From positions 124,001 through 188,000 of the forward strand of contig NZ_JACNML010000003.1 of the NCBI RefSeq assembly GCF_020005365.1: a stretch of 64,000 bases of DNA, read 5' to 3'. Positions 19,159-28,753 of this stretch are shown here, in pieces. Numbering within the stretch: the first letter of the stretch is position 1; every line of letters begins with the position of its first letter. The position numbers and the translations under genes were made by a program. A model generated the notes under the pieces. That model saw only the letters and a list, made by a program, of their open reading frames with translations, made no database searches and was not told the origin of the DNA. This DNA comes from Kangiella shandongensis (GTDB lineage Bacteria > Pseudomonadota > Gammaproteobacteria > Enterobacterales > Kangiellaceae).

Positions 19159-22119
19159 TTATTTATTGCGTAGTTCGTTTAACTTCTTTCCTGTCAATTC
19201 TCTCCATTTAACCGTGGTTAACTGGTCAAGGAAATCACAGTCTTTGCCAGCACAAATCTTTTCCAGGCCAACATAACCAGCGCCTTCTGAGCTATCTCCA
19301 CTTTCATTCAGAGGAAAGAACACCGAAAAAGGAGGTGCAATGCCGCCTGATTCTAACTCAATATCCCTCTCAAGATCCCCCAGGGTGCCATCCGGTAAAG
19401 TTTCTCTGAAGAATGCAGGTTTTCCATCCAGCACACTCACTGCATAAAGCCTGTTTTTACCTGTTGCAGCCTGACATACTTTACCGTCGTCCCCCTTTTC
19501 AGGTGAGAAGCTGGTAAAAAATAGACGATAATTAATCGTCGTGGAGTCCGATAATATTTTCTCCCCGGACGATAACTGCAAGTACCAACCGTTATTTTTA
19601 GAGTCTTCCGCTAAGATATCAAAAATACTGACAAACCGCTCCCTGGTTTTACCGGTATCCGGATCGGTTTCACGGATCTTGTTGGTAACATCGAATAGCG
19701 TAGATTCAGTAATGACATCATCCTCAAACTCTCTATCCATGACCTTCTTGTCATAAAATAAATAAAATCTGTCGGTAATGTCTTCATTCAGCGGATGGGC
19801 CCGATAGCCAGAGCCTAAAGCCACCATTCCGATGGTCTGCCCCTGAAGTTTGATGAATGAAATATCCGGCTTGGTAAAGAAACGGCGGTTACCGGCCACA
19901 CCGGAACCTTGAATGTCAGCGACTTTCGCTCCCTGAATTTTAACTGCATCCGACTTTTTCTTCTGAATAACATCAAAACGAAATAACTGCCCACCAGTAT
20001 CCGAAGCATAAAAGTGCTCAATAGTCCCCGAGCCTCGTAAATCACCGGCGGCAATATCAGAAGGAATGCTGTTAGTCATACTGTCAGCTAAGCTACCAGA
20101 GCGTTTATGGATAGCGTCGGTTCTAGCATTCCATAACATTTTTCCACTAACCGCATCAGCAATAAATATATTATTACCAACAGAGTCTGGACTTCCCGCT
20201 ACTAATGTTTCATCGTCTTGATTGGCCGAGTCATAACCGCCACCAAATATCATGACAAGTTTCTTACCACCTCGCCATTTCATATGGCCGATATAAGGCT
20301 TGGACCAAGTCTCAGCGAGCCCTTCATAATAATGAACGTTATCCCAGCTTAAACCTGCCGTGATTTCATCAGAGGTCGCCTTATCACCGGTTATGGTAAA
20401 CATCACCTGCGGCTTATCAGGCCTTGTGATATCAATAGCGTAATAATTCTTACCGCCTCGGCGCATGCCCACATAGAGATAAGCTTTGTCACCGCGATTG
20501 ACAATACCATCATTATTTTTATCTTGATGGTAGACAGAAATATCACCATCTAGCCCGTACTCTCGCTCTTCCACCGTCCCCAACGGTTCATCTTTATAAA
20601 ACGCCGCCGTATTTTTCAGCAACTGTCGAGGAATAAATGCCCACTCTTCCTTACCACTCGCATCTGCGCCATTAATAGCATGAAGATAACCATCATTGTC
20701 ACCGACAAAAAGCAGGCTCTTACCGTCATACTGAACCGCAACAGGCTGGGAGTGCAGTAAATCGCCAAAACGATTAACCTTCCTCTCATCACCACTTTTT
20801 GGCTTATAATCTATCTGGTGGTTATAGAGCCAAGTTATATGATCTTCAAACTCTGTCTCACTTACTGTAGGTGTTAACCCTAAATGTGAGCGGTTAATTT
20901 TATTATTACCAACCTCAACACGGTTTTTCTTAGTCCATAAGTTCTTCTCTAGAATGTTAGAGTAAACCTTACGTGGCATAGCCATATTTTGAGCAACACC
21001 GCCTAAGGTGACGTCATTGCCGTCTTGTACACTCCATGCACTGGAGGCGGTATCAAAAAACTGCTGCTCATCGTTAATTGCGAGATTTTTGTTCTTATCG
21101 ACAATATTACCGTCTTTAAAATAATATTTCTTAAGGTTACCGGGCCAAGATTGAGTTTGTTGTGGCTGAAACAACGACAAGAATAATTCGTCGCTAGTGC
21201 TTAAGCGGTTGCTTCGACTTAATGGCACGCTTGGTGTTACCAACATGCTTCGCTCAATATCAGCCTGAATCGAAGCCTTAAAGGCTTCTATCAGTTTTTC
21301 CTGGCTATCAGCCTCACTGTAGACCCCATTACCATGATCCTCCGATGCAAGGTTTTTCAGGAATGTTTTTGGGCCCTCTTCTTTTGAAAAGGCGATGGTA
21401 TGAGTTTTAACGATTGAGTCTTCAACAGAAGAGATTTGATCGTTTCTTGACATAAAAGCAGCCAGCTTATTCATGCAATCAATACCATCTTTTTTGTATT
21501 TACAACTCGTCTTATCCCCACCTTCGTCTAAAATATCATTAACTCCATGATAACGACTTTTCCTAAATTGATTAGGCTCACCATCGCTTAAGAAAACAAT
21601 ATTGCTTGCACTACCACATTTAGAGTCAACCTCGATTGGCGATTTATAACCTCCGTATTCTCCCCGAAAGTATCTGGCTGCTTCATAAACGGCATCTGCT
21701 GCCGCAGTACCTCCGTCGGCACTTAAACCAGCAACACTACTTAATAAATCGCTTTTATGACTACCTTCGTCCAAAGATTTAACTTCATGTAACAGGTCAA
21801 TATCACTCGATCTGGAGTAAGTTAATATCCCAATTTTTGCATTGCTGGGTAGATCATTAATGAAAGCAAAAAGCGCCCCTTTCATAACTTCTAAGCGTGA
21901 CTTCTCACTACCTTTTGGATAGCAACCGCTATAAGGATATCCTTCATTACACGCATCCATCGTCCAGGCCATAGAACCCGAGACATCCAACACCAGCAAA
22001 ACATTTACCGGGGCTGGCTCTCCGAAGTAAATTTCAATATCATCCGTTTTTGCAGTATTGACCATACTCCCCAGCAAAAACGCTCCAAATGTACTTAATA
22101 AAACTTTTCTAAACATCAT
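19159..22119 (-). CDS. pilY1: PilY1-family type IV pilus tip adhesin/assembly protein, copy 2
   Basis: This is a 986-residue exported protein with a signal sequence (about 1-25). The N-terminal von Willebrand A domain has a complete MIDAS motif DVSGSM near residue 45 and later FLSDGEPNQF. The C-terminal part is a quinoprotein-like beta-propeller, with LLFVGDNDGYLHAING, the calcium-loop-like DKNNDGIVNRGD near residue 530, YLYVGMRRGGKNYYAID, and FGGGYDSANQD. PilY1 proteins prime the minor-pilin tip complex and contribute to adhesion and surface sensing. AAAGGAAG precedes the ATG. It is the last gene of the downstream pilV-W-X-Y1 set, 12 bases after pilX. Confidence 0.92.
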   Translation of the reverse strand: MMFRKVLLSTFGAFLLGSMVNTAKTDDIEIYFGEPAPVNVLLVLDVSGSMAWTMDACNEGYPYSGCYPKGSEKSRLEVMKGALFAFINDLPSNAKIGILTYSRSSDIDLLHEVKSLDEGSHKSDLLSSVAGLSADGGTAAADAVYEAARYFRGEYGGYKSPIEVDSKCGSASNIVFLSDGEPNQFRKSRYHGVNDILDEGGDKTSCKYKKDGIDCMNKLAAFMSRNDQISSVEDSIVKTHTIAFSKEEGPKTFLKNLASEDHGNGVYSEADSQEKLIEAFKASIQADIERSMLVTPSVPLSRSNRLSTSDELFLSLFQPQQTQSWPGNLKKYYFKDGNIVDKNKNLAINDEQQFFDTASSAWSVQDGNDVTLGGVAQNMAMPRKVYSNILEKNLWTKKNRVEVGNNKINRSHLGLTPTVSETEFEDHITWLYNHQIDYKPKSGDERKVNRFGDLLHSQPVAVQYDGKSLLFVGDNDGYLHAINGADASGKEEWAFIPRQLLKNTAAFYKDEPLGTVEEREYGLDGDISVYHQDKNNDGIVNRGDKAYLYVGMRRGGKNYYAIDITRPDKPQVMFTITGDKATSDEITAGLSWDNVHYYEGLAETWSKPYIGHMKWRGGKKLVMIFGGGYDSANQDDETLVAGSPDSVGNNIFIADAVSGKMLWNARTDAIHKRSGSLADSMTNSIPSDIAAGDLRGSGTIEHFYASDTGGQLFRFDVIQKKKSDAVKIQGAKVADIQGSGVAGNRRFFTKPDISFIKLQGQTIGMVALGSGYRAHPLNEDITDRFYLFYDKKVMDREFEDDVITESTLFDVTNKIRETDPDTGKTRERFVSIFDILAEDSKNNGWYLQLSSGEKILSDSTTINYRLFFTSFSPEKGDDGKVCQAATGKNRLYAVSVLDGKPAFFRETLPDGTLGDLERDIELESGGIAPPFSVFFPLNESGDSSEGAGYVGLEKICAGKDCDFLDQLTTVKWRELTGKKLNELRNK

Positions 22120-22131
22120 GGTGCACTTCCT

Positions 22132-22686
22132 TTAAAGCGATTTATTGCAGCTACGGACTATTCGAACCCACTCTTCGACATGAGTTCGGGCCTCTTTTGT
22201 ATCAGCCACATCATCTTTGCTGATATCCAAATGCCCTTCTCCAATCATTTGAAAAGAGTGACAGCCTAACCCTTTGTCATCCCAGGAGTTTCCCAGACAC
22301 TTCAAGGCAGCCGTCTCACAGTTGTGATAAAACGCTTCTACTTTTGATTTCACTAACTGATCGGACTCAACTCGTGGTTTCGTCCCACAGTCAACTAAAC
22401 GCCCTTTGTCATCAACGCAACGGGTGTAACCAAACTTGGGCGCTGCCAAATCGTCCCAGTAAGCATCTTCAGCTGTTTTAAATATATGCTCAGTTCCATA
22501 GTGATAACTGCTTTTATATGAGCCATTGGCTGTTTCTGCAGCATGGAAAGCGACCGCATCCTGCTCTTTAACCGAAGCCGTTTTTTGAGACGTAACGCCT
22601 GAGGACATTAACGTCACACCAAGTACAGCTAAGATAGCAAGTAGTATCAACGCAACGACTAACGTAAACCCTTTTTGATTATTCAT
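22132..22686 (-). CDS. pilX: Minor pilin PilX, copy 2
   Basis: This 184-residue protein has a short prepilin leader MNNQKG followed by FTLVVALILLAILAVLGV, the hydrophobic helix of PilX/PilX_N proteins, which lack the usual Glu5. The rest is a soluble domain with several cysteines. PilX is a minor pilin of the tip complex that primes type IV pilus assembly with PilV, PilW and PilY1. It lies 3 bases downstream of pilW and 12 bases upstream of pilY1 in the second copy of the module. Confidence 0.85.
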   Translation of the reverse strand: MNNQKGFTLVVALILLAILAVLGVTLMSSGVTSQKTASVKEQDAVAFHAAETANGSYKSSYHYGTEHIFKTAEDAYWDDLAAPKFGYTRCVDDKGRLVDCGTKPRVESDQLVKSKVEAFYHNCETAALKCLGNSWDDKGLGCHSFQMIGEGHLDISKDDVADTKEARTHVEEWVRIVRSCNKSL

Positions 22687-22689
22687 GCC

Positions 22690-23427
22690 TTACTCCGAAA
22701 CCAATAGCTCGTCAGGTGGTAGTGAACCGGAATTATTAATTAAAATAGTATTGGAAAAGACCTGGCGATAACGGCCGTCACTAAAACTATACGGGCCCTC
22801 ATCTAAAACGTTCTTGACTGACACCGTCTTCTCACTCATGACATTTTTTTGTCTGGAAGCAACAGTTAGTCCAACCTGAACAGACTTAATAATAGATTGA
22901 GGTGTGATTGAGTCAGCACTCACATAGCTCACCCCATGTTGCGATAAAACCCCATAACGAAGCTGAAAAGATTCGACATTGCTTAATAACGTGACACCGT
23001 TACATTGAAGTTCAGATAAATCATCACCCGGGACTAGCTGATATGTATTTTCCACGATACCACTGGCAGGAACATCACCTTTGCAATTTTTGTCGCCATA
23101 ATAACGAACAGTGATCGCATCAGAGCTTTCACCGCCAGCAACCGATTGGTTATTTTTAAAGTTGGTTAAGGGTTGAGTCAAACTAAAGCCCTCACTCGGC
23201 GTAACATCCGTGTCTATCCACCCTGCTCGTCGAATATCTTTAACCAAGTAGTTAATGGCGAAGCGGCCATTTTCATGAACGTTAACCATGCCGGAACCAA
23301 GATTAAATGTTTTCTTGCTTGATAGATAAACGACAAACACTCCAGCGAGGATAATTAGCCCAATAACCATGGCCACCATCATTTCAATCAGGGTAAAACC
23401 CTTGGCTTGCTTTTTAAGCATTTTCAT
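22690..23427 (-). CDS. pilW: Minor pilin PilW, copy 2
   Basis: This 245-residue minor pilin has the prepilin peptidase site QAKG/FTLIEMMVAM followed by a hydrophobic helix (VIGLIILAGVFVVYL). PilW proteins have a longer globular domain than major pilins and join the tip complex. The ATG at 23427 is preceded by GGAG and overlaps the pilV stop by 4 bases (ATGA); the upstream in-frame ATG at 23487 would add 20 arginine-rich residues within pilV and is rejected. Unlike the copy 1 PilW, the residue before the cleavage site is glycine. Confidence 0.87.
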   Translation of the reverse strand: MKMLKKQAKGFTLIEMMVAMVIGLIILAGVFVVYLSSKKTFNLGSGMVNVHENGRFAINYLVKDIRRAGWIDTDVTPSEGFSLTQPLTNFKNNQSVAGGESSDAITVRYYGDKNCKGDVPASGIVENTYQLVPGDDLSELQCNGVTLLSNVESFQLRYGVLSQHGVSYVSADSITPQSIIKSVQVGLTVASRQKNVMSEKTVSVKNVLDEGPYSFSDGRYRQVFSNTILINNSGSLPPDELLVSE

Positions 23428-24029
23428 GGCACTAGCTCCAATTGCACGCAGGCGTAATCGGAAGCAAGGCCAATTTCTTTTTGACAACGTGTATTCTGAG
23501 CGTATTCAGATTTACCGCTGACATCTTCACGTTCGAGCCCACGCCATGCCATATATAAAGACATGCGTGAGCCATAACTGCAGTTGTCACCGTCGGAAGT
23601 ATCGCGATCAAAGCAAGCAGCTCCCATTTGGGCTTCTGGGAATTTGGTATCAGCTAAAGTAGTGCAAACTTCATGAATATCTTGCTTAGCGCGGTTGGAT
23701 AGAATGCAAGAGTTGTCCGACTTACAAGCCGCTTCAGGTATGCTCCCGGTACTGGTGTCACACCAGGTTGAGTATGTTTCTGAAGCAGAGTCACTAACGT
23801 AGGCATTAGGCACAACTACTTCATCAACACTCTTCTTCAAATACTGCGTATTGCCACTAATCCTAGAAGCAGTATTCTCCAGTATAATGGTGGCCTGTGA
23901 ACGTGAGAACGAATCTACAGAGCTATTTAAAGCACCCATCTGCAGTGCTGCGTACCCCAATAAACCAATACTAATAACAACCACTGTTATCATCGCTTCT
24001 AGCAAAGAGAAGCCAGATACTTTTTTCAT
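23424..24029 (-). CDS. pilV: Minor pilin PilV, copy 2
   Basis: This 201-residue prepilin-like protein has a leader MKKVSG/FSLLEAMITVVVISIG, with Glu at position +5, and a globular domain with several paired cysteines (for example WCDTSTGS, CILSNR, CSYGSR, CQKEI). PilV is a minor pilin needed to start pilus assembly. It is the first gene of the second pilV-W-X-Y1 set. A 226-base gap separates it from pilE upstream, so the set may have its own promoter even though it lies on the same strand. Confidence 0.85.
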   Translation of the reverse strand: MKKVSGFSLLEAMITVVVISIGLLGYAALQMGALNSSVDSFSRSQATIILENTASRISGNTQYLKKSVDEVVVPNAYVSDSASETYSTWCDTSTGSIPEAACKSDNSCILSNRAKQDIHEVCTTLADTKFPEAQMGAACFDRDTSDGDNCSYGSRMSLYMAWRGLEREDVSGKSEYAQNTRCQKEIGLASDYACVQLELVP

Positions 24030-24208
24030 CCTTTAAACTACCCCTAGTTCAAAATAAGAGATAGATTCTAACAAGATTTTTTAAAGATAACAGAACTTAC
24101 TAGCAGACAAATTGGCATTGTTACATTTTTGTAACACACGGATACAAACAGATACAGTCAAGATAAAATCTAATATTCTATTGCTGCTGAACAATTGACC
24201 GAGGCATC

Positions 24209-24234
24209 AAAAAAGGAGCCGCAGCTCCTTTTTT
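24209..24234. terminator. Intrinsic terminator after pilE
   Basis: GGAGC (24215-24219) and GCTCC (24224-24228) form a short stem flanked by six As and six Ts, so it works on either strand. It lies 22 bases beyond the pilE stop and separates the two pilus gene sets. Confidence 0.85.
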
Positions 24235-24255
24235 GATATATGTACTGAAAAATAT

Positions 24256-24654
24256 TTAATCAGGCCATCCCGTAGAACCTTTATAGGTTTTCTGACCAGC
24301 ATTGTTTATAGTTAGGTTACCATCTCCAGTCATTCCACCTGTTGCCGTAGCTGTAATAGTATATGTTGTTGCATCAGCCGCAATACTCAGCGTGTAATAC
24401 GGCGTCCCACCATCTACTGGCACCTGAGTATTGAACACACTGCCTAAATTACCGTCTAATCCTGCATACGAAAAATTAGCTGCCTTATATCTCTCAGCAG
24501 CTTCTGACGCAGCCAATAAAGCCTGCATCGCATCGTTCCGCTTGGCTTTTCTTACAAAGTGTTGATAGCTCGGAATCGCAATCGCCGCCAATATTGCAAC
24601 GATGGCAACTACGATCATTAGCTCCATCAAAGTAAATGCTTTAGTTTTACGCAT
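24256..24654 (-). CDS. pilE: PilE-type type IV pilin
   Basis: This 132-residue pilin has the prepilin peptidase site [28 protein letters not shown] with Glu at +5, and a compact beta-rich domain ending in KGSTGWPD. It resembles PilE-type minor pilins found at the end of fimT-pilVWXY1-pilE clusters and has no cysteine pair. The residue before the cleavage point is Ala rather than Gly. The ATG at 24654 has AAGG eight bases upstream and is preferred over 24672. It is 11 bases after fimT and is followed by a strong terminator. Confidence 0.88.
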   Translation of the reverse strand: MRKTKAFTLMELMIVVAIVAILAAIAIPSYQHFVRKAKRNDAMQALLAASEAAERYKAANFSYAGLDGNLGSVFNTQVPVDGGTPYYTLSIAADATTYTITATATGGMTGDGNLTINNAGQKTYKGSTGWPD

Positions 24655-24665
24655 ATTATTAACCT

Positions 24666-25166
24666 TCAACATTCCCCTACCTTATGTTTTTCTACGGATA
24701 CGACGCCAGCGCCTTCCACATTAATACTGCGGCCTGCGCTTCTGTCATCACATACTTTTAAGGTGCCCCAGCCACCAAGGTCCTTCATAGTGCCTTTTGA
24801 GTTAAACACTAAGTTGTCCCCTGGAGAAGCGCTTTCACTTAAAGAACTTGGATAGGCCTCTACAGTTTTAACTAACTCTTCCCCAGCCGTAAAAGTACCA
24901 TTAGAATCAGAATCAATAAACACTTGCCAACCACCGGTCCAGTCACCACCGTTAGGCTCAATAACAACTTGCTGGCGGGTTGAAATAGCTTCATTTCTTG
25001 CGGCAGAAACTGAACTGATTATATCATTTGAAAAACCTGCTAAACGGTTATTCAAAATCATATTCCTTAAAGACGGCGTTGCAATCGCAGCCATAATAGC
25101 CACGATTGCAATAGTTGTCATTAACTCAATAAGCGTAAAAGCTTTCTGCTTTGTCTTAATTATCAT
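24666..25166 (-). CDS. fimT: FimT/GspH-type pseudopilin
   Basis: This 166-residue prepilin-like protein has the cleavage region [27 protein letters not shown] and a GspH/FimT domain with [19 protein letters not shown] and a C-terminal cysteine. FimT proteins are minor pilins, and some bind DNA during natural transformation. The ATG at 25166 is taken rather than 25205, since the latter lies inside the coding end of pilY1. It overlaps the pilY1 stop by 11 bases. Ala replaces Gly before the cleavage point. A DNA-uptake role cannot be judged from the sequence alone. Confidence 0.83.
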   Translation of the reverse strand: MIIKTKQKAFTLIELMTTIAIVAIMAAIATPSLRNMILNNRLAGFSNDIISSVSAARNEAISTRQQVVIEPNGGDWTGGWQVFIDSDSNGTFTAGEELVKTVEAYPSSLSESASPGDNLVFNSKGTMKDLGGWGTLKVCDDRSAGRSINVEGAGVVSVEKHKVGEC

Positions 25167-28100
25167 CTGGTTTTTTCCGCCAATTAACACGTATAACCCC
25201 ATCATACCCTTTGGTTAGTGCCTCGGTAAAGGCATCAGATATGACCTCGTTACCAACTAAGCCAATAAAATCTGCTTCTGAGCCATCAGAGCTAGCTCCT
25301 GTAGTGAATAACAGCTGGAAAATAGGTGGTATACCATCACTGATCAAACTGATTGAGCGGGTATCGTCTGAAAAGAATGAGCTACCATCATCAACATTCA
25401 CACCATAAATCTTACCACTACCAATTACAGGTGCACACTGAAGCTTAGTTAAATCAACGGTCGGTACATACGATGTAAAGACGATTTTACCAAACAGAAT
25501 TCTTGCTTCAGCGATAACTTTCTCACCATCATAAGCTGTGGTTGTTTGTGTGCCATCATCATTCACAACGGTTAACTCACTATTTAGTTTAATGTACCAA
25601 CCATCTTTCTCTGGAGGGACAGAAGCCGAGCCACTTACATTACTAGTCACATCGACTAAAGGTCCGTCTGCAACACCAGGGGTAAAGGTCACATCCTTAA
25701 AGGTCTTCGGTGTCTGTAATATCCCTTTATCTTTTAACATGAAGAAATAGTCCTGCACCTTAGTATCTAAAGGGTGTGCTCGATAACCGCTACCTAGCGC
25801 TACAGCCATATAAGACTGCCCACTTGGCTGTGGAATATAAGCAACCGATGGAGCATAGTAGAAGCGGCGGTTCTCTGCTTCCGTTGAACTACTGACCTCA
25901 AGGATACGCCCACCTTTAACCTCAATGCCAGTGTCAGTATTATAAAGATCAAAACGGAATACCTGACCAGCGGTATCAGTGACGTAAAGGTGCTCAACAG
26001 TCGAGTTATTATCCAAAGAAATCGCTCGAACATTAGCCGGTACACTATTAATCTGTCCTTTTACTTCCGTTAAACCAGAATCCTGCAAACTCCACAGAAC
26101 TGTCTGGCTTTTCAAGTCATAGATAAAGACATCATTACCTTCAGTATCTTTACTAAAGCTACTGTCCTGATTATCATCATAACCACCACCAAAAATAGCG
26201 ACAGTTCGAGTATCACCCCCATAGGTAATATTGGTTACCGTTGCAGTTGACCAGGTATCCGCCAAATTAGACAGGCCATCATCAGAAGGGTCAATATCAA
26301 ACTTAAACTCTGGAACAGAGCTATTACTAATATCTAGCACATAATATTTATCGCCACCTCGACGCATTCCGACTAATAACAGAGCGATTTCTCCATCGTC
26401 AACTTTCAGGTTACCGTTTGTATCACCATGCGCAATATGAATTTCGCCATCCAAACCGTAGTTATGAAGCGTCGGATCGCCACCGATTTCTTCATCTTTC
26501 ATATAGGTTTGCATTTTTGTTAATAAGTCGTTTGGGATATACCCCCACTCTTCAACACCTGTACTTAGATCAACCGCATGCAGGTAGCCCAAGTTTGTTC
26601 CAACGAACACTAACGACTTGCCATTACCGTATTGAACAACTTTAGGTACACTATGCAGCGGGTCGCCCATCAGACGGGCAGACGAAGCGACATTAGAGAT
26701 CGTCTCCTCATCTCCATTATCATGCGTTATCGTTACATCGCGGCGCTTAAAGCCTAGAGTTCGATCTTTAACCCAGTAAAATTCGTCATCTGTCGCCCCC
26801 CCCATTGCAAAGTCTGCTTTACCAGCATTAATAACCTTATACATCGAGCCTGAACTATCAGAGAATAAAGGGCGACCATATGCATTATACTCATTAAGAA
26901 CGTTATGAACTGAGCCGTCACCTGCCGTAACTTCTGTTACTGCCTCATCTAAATAATTACTGACATGTTCTAAAGCGCCACCAAGCTCTACTTGGTTTCC
27001 GTCGTGGAGAATAATATTGCCAGCCTCATCTTTTTTAGGCCAAAAGCTCGTACTTCTGGTAATAAAGCCATTCGCATCTCTTTCCTCTAAAAACAGTCCA
27101 GTATTAGGATCCACTGCAGACTTGTTTTCAACATCAAGAATTTCGCCGCCGCTGATTTTATACTTCTTCAGATTCCCTGGCCAACGGGCAATGTCCTCCG
27201 CCTGAAACTGGGCAAAATAAAGGTGATTATCATGGTTTAGCCGGTTTTGTTGACTTACAGTTACACCTGCTTGCACAAAACTTGTTCCCTGACTCGCCAC
27301 TTCCTGAAAAATGTCCTTCAGGATTGCACACAAACCTACCGGATTACCATCTGCATCAGTTGCAAAACACTCGGCCGTATCATTCCACTCAAAAGCTTGC
27401 TCTGTTCCACCAGCATCTGCCCAAGCATCTAAGTTCGCCTTGTTATTACCAGAAGAGCCGGGGCTAATTGTGTAAGTTTCAACACTGTGGTTCCCTTTCA
27501 TGTAAGAGACCATTTCAATATCTGTGCTATCGCGACCAACGATAGAGCTAGCAGCATTGCGCCACTCTTTACCGTTGATCTGACCGTGAGCTAACACAAT
27601 TAGCGCCTTTGCTGCACAACCTGATGTATCGTTAAAGTCATATCTACCCTCTGAAACCGCATCTGGGTGAGTTTTTCCTGACGTCGCAAACTCGTCATCC
27701 CAATAATACGGTTCTCTTGATAGAAAATAACGATATGCTTCTGACATACCTTCTACCGTAGGTGTTGCACCTTTATCTGGACTTGCGTTAGCTAAACGAT
27801 CAACAACCGAGTCATATGTTGGACTACTAGGTGTCGTATTATTCGTAGCTATCGGGAATTGAACCGTTCCTTCGGCTTTACCAGGCCCAGAGTTCTCTTT
27901 ATTGAATACGGCTATACCAAAGTCCGCTGAAGCGGTAACCTCATCATCTTTAGCCAAGAGCTTAAGGGCTTCTTGGATTTTAGCCATTCGCCCACCACCA
28001 TTCATGGCGGATGATGACTCAAGCAACAGCATAACTTTAGATTTCCCCGACTCTATTTTATCGCCATCGAAAAAATAGACTTCGGTATCATCAGCATGAG

Positions 28101-28182
28101 CTGTAGTACTTGTCATTAAGGGGATTGTCAGATAAAGCCCTAGCAGAACCCCTTTCATCAATGAGCTAAATATATTTTTCAT
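25156..28182 (-). CDS. pilY1: PilY1-family protein, copy 1, with degenerate MIDAS
   Basis: This 1008-residue exported protein (signal sequence to about residue 30) has the PilY1 layout, with an N-terminal VWA-like region and a C-terminal propeller with LVFVGTNLGYLHAVD, LLLVGMRRGGDKYYVLD and FGGGYDDNQD. A calcium-loop-like DTNGNLKVDDGE lies near residue 585. The VWA metal site reads ESSSAM where DxSxS is expected, so the first Asp is Glu and the last Ser is Ala, unlike copy 2, which keeps DVSGS. The ATG at 28182 has AAGGTG upstream. It follows pilX by 12 bases and overlaps fimT. Its divergence from copy 2 suggests a distinct adhesin role. Confidence 0.9.
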   Translation of the reverse strand: MKNIFSSLMKGVLLGLYLTIPLMTSTTAHADDTEVYFFDGDKIESGKSKVMLLLESSSAMNGGGRMAKIQEALKLLAKDDEVTASADFGIAVFNKENSGPGKAEGTVQFPIATNNTTPSSPTYDSVVDRLANASPDKGATPTVEGMSEAYRYFLSREPYYWDDEFATSGKTHPDAVSEGRYDFNDTSGCAAKALIVLAHGQINGKEWRNAASSIVGRDSTDIEMVSYMKGNHSVETYTISPGSSGNNKANLDAWADAGGTEQAFEWNDTAECFATDADGNPVGLCAILKDIFQEVASQGTSFVQAGVTVSQQNRLNHDNHLYFAQFQAEDIARWPGNLKKYKISGGEILDVENKSAVDPNTGLFLEERDANGFITRSTSFWPKKDEAGNIILHDGNQVELGGALEHVSNYLDEAVTEVTAGDGSVHNVLNEYNAYGRPLFSDSSGSMYKVINAGKADFAMGGATDDEFYWVKDRTLGFKRRDVTITHDNGDEETISNVASSARLMGDPLHSVPKVVQYGNGKSLVFVGTNLGYLHAVDLSTGVEEWGYIPNDLLTKMQTYMKDEEIGGDPTLHNYGLDGEIHIAHGDTNGNLKVDDGEIALLLVGMRRGGDKYYVLDISNSSVPEFKFDIDPSDDGLSNLADTWSTATVTNITYGGDTRTVAIFGGGYDDNQDSSFSKDTEGNDVFIYDLKSQTVLWSLQDSGLTEVKGQINSVPANVRAISLDNNSTVEHLYVTDTAGQVFRFDLYNTDTGIEVKGGRILEVSSSTEAENRRFYYAPSVAYIPQPSGQSYMAVALGSGYRAHPLDTKVQDYFFMLKDKGILQTPKTFKDVTFTPGVADGPLVDVTSNVSGSASVPPEKDGWYIKLNSELTVVNDDGTQTTTAYDGEKVIAEARILFGKIVFTSYVPTVDLTKLQCAPVIGSGKIYGVNVDDGSSFFSDDTRSISLISDGIPPIFQLLFTTGASSDGSEADFIGLVGNEVISDAFTEALTKGYDGVIRVNWRKKPDDN

Positions 28183-28194
28183 AACAATCACCTT

Positions 28195-28740
28195 TTATAA
28201 AATTAGTTCTGAACCTTTACCAGACGAGAAGCAGCCACCAACTTTGGTTACCCAGCTTTGCACTGCTGCGTTGGTTTTCTCAGCAACAGTACTATCACCT
28301 GTAATTTTCCAGGCATTACACCCAATACTGGGTGAAACCCCCATCTCAAAGTTTGGACAGGTACCGCAACCTAAGTACTCAACACGAGCATAAGCAATAA
28401 CATTAGCATGGTCCTCAAAGGCTACAGCACAATTTTCACCGTCCTCAATTTCAGTTAGCTCGCCGTTGTTACCAACACAATAATCCTGACCAACTTTAGT
28501 TTCAGAGGTGTCTGTTCCGTAAAGCGCGTTACCGGCTATTTCGTCCCAGTGTATCGCTGCACTAACAGCACTATCTGCTGTATGAAAGGCTTCATTTTCA
28601 AGATAGATATTAGTAGAAGACTTCTGCTGAATAATCGAGTCCGACATACTGGCAACACCCAAGACAGTTAGTATTAGTAAAAAAACCAATACCAATGCTA
28701 AGGTTGCACCGTCATTTTTTGGGAATGGCTTAATAATCAT
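28195..28740 (-). CDS. pilX: Minor pilin PilX, copy 1
   Basis: This 181-residue protein begins MIIKPFPKNDGATLALVLVF and continues into a hydrophobic helix with LTVLGV, the PilX_N pattern. The globular part contains several cysteines (YCVGNN, NCAVAF, CGTCPNFEMG). It is one of the four minor tip-complex proteins of the first module. A ribosome binding site GGATGGAG precedes the start. It is 13 bases after pilW and 12 before pilY1. Similarity to copy 2 is in architecture rather than in close sequence, which points to an old duplication or separate acquisition. Confidence 0.83.
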   Translation of the reverse strand: MIIKPFPKNDGATLALVLVFLLILTVLGVASMSDSIIQQKSSTNIYLENEAFHTADSAVSAAIHWDEIAGNALYGTDTSETKVGQDYCVGNNGELTEIEDGENCAVAFEDHANVIAYARVEYLGCGTCPNFEMGVSPSIGCNAWKITGDSTVAEKTNAAVQSWVTKVGGCFSSGKGSELIL

Positions 28741-28753
28741 AATACTCCATCCT

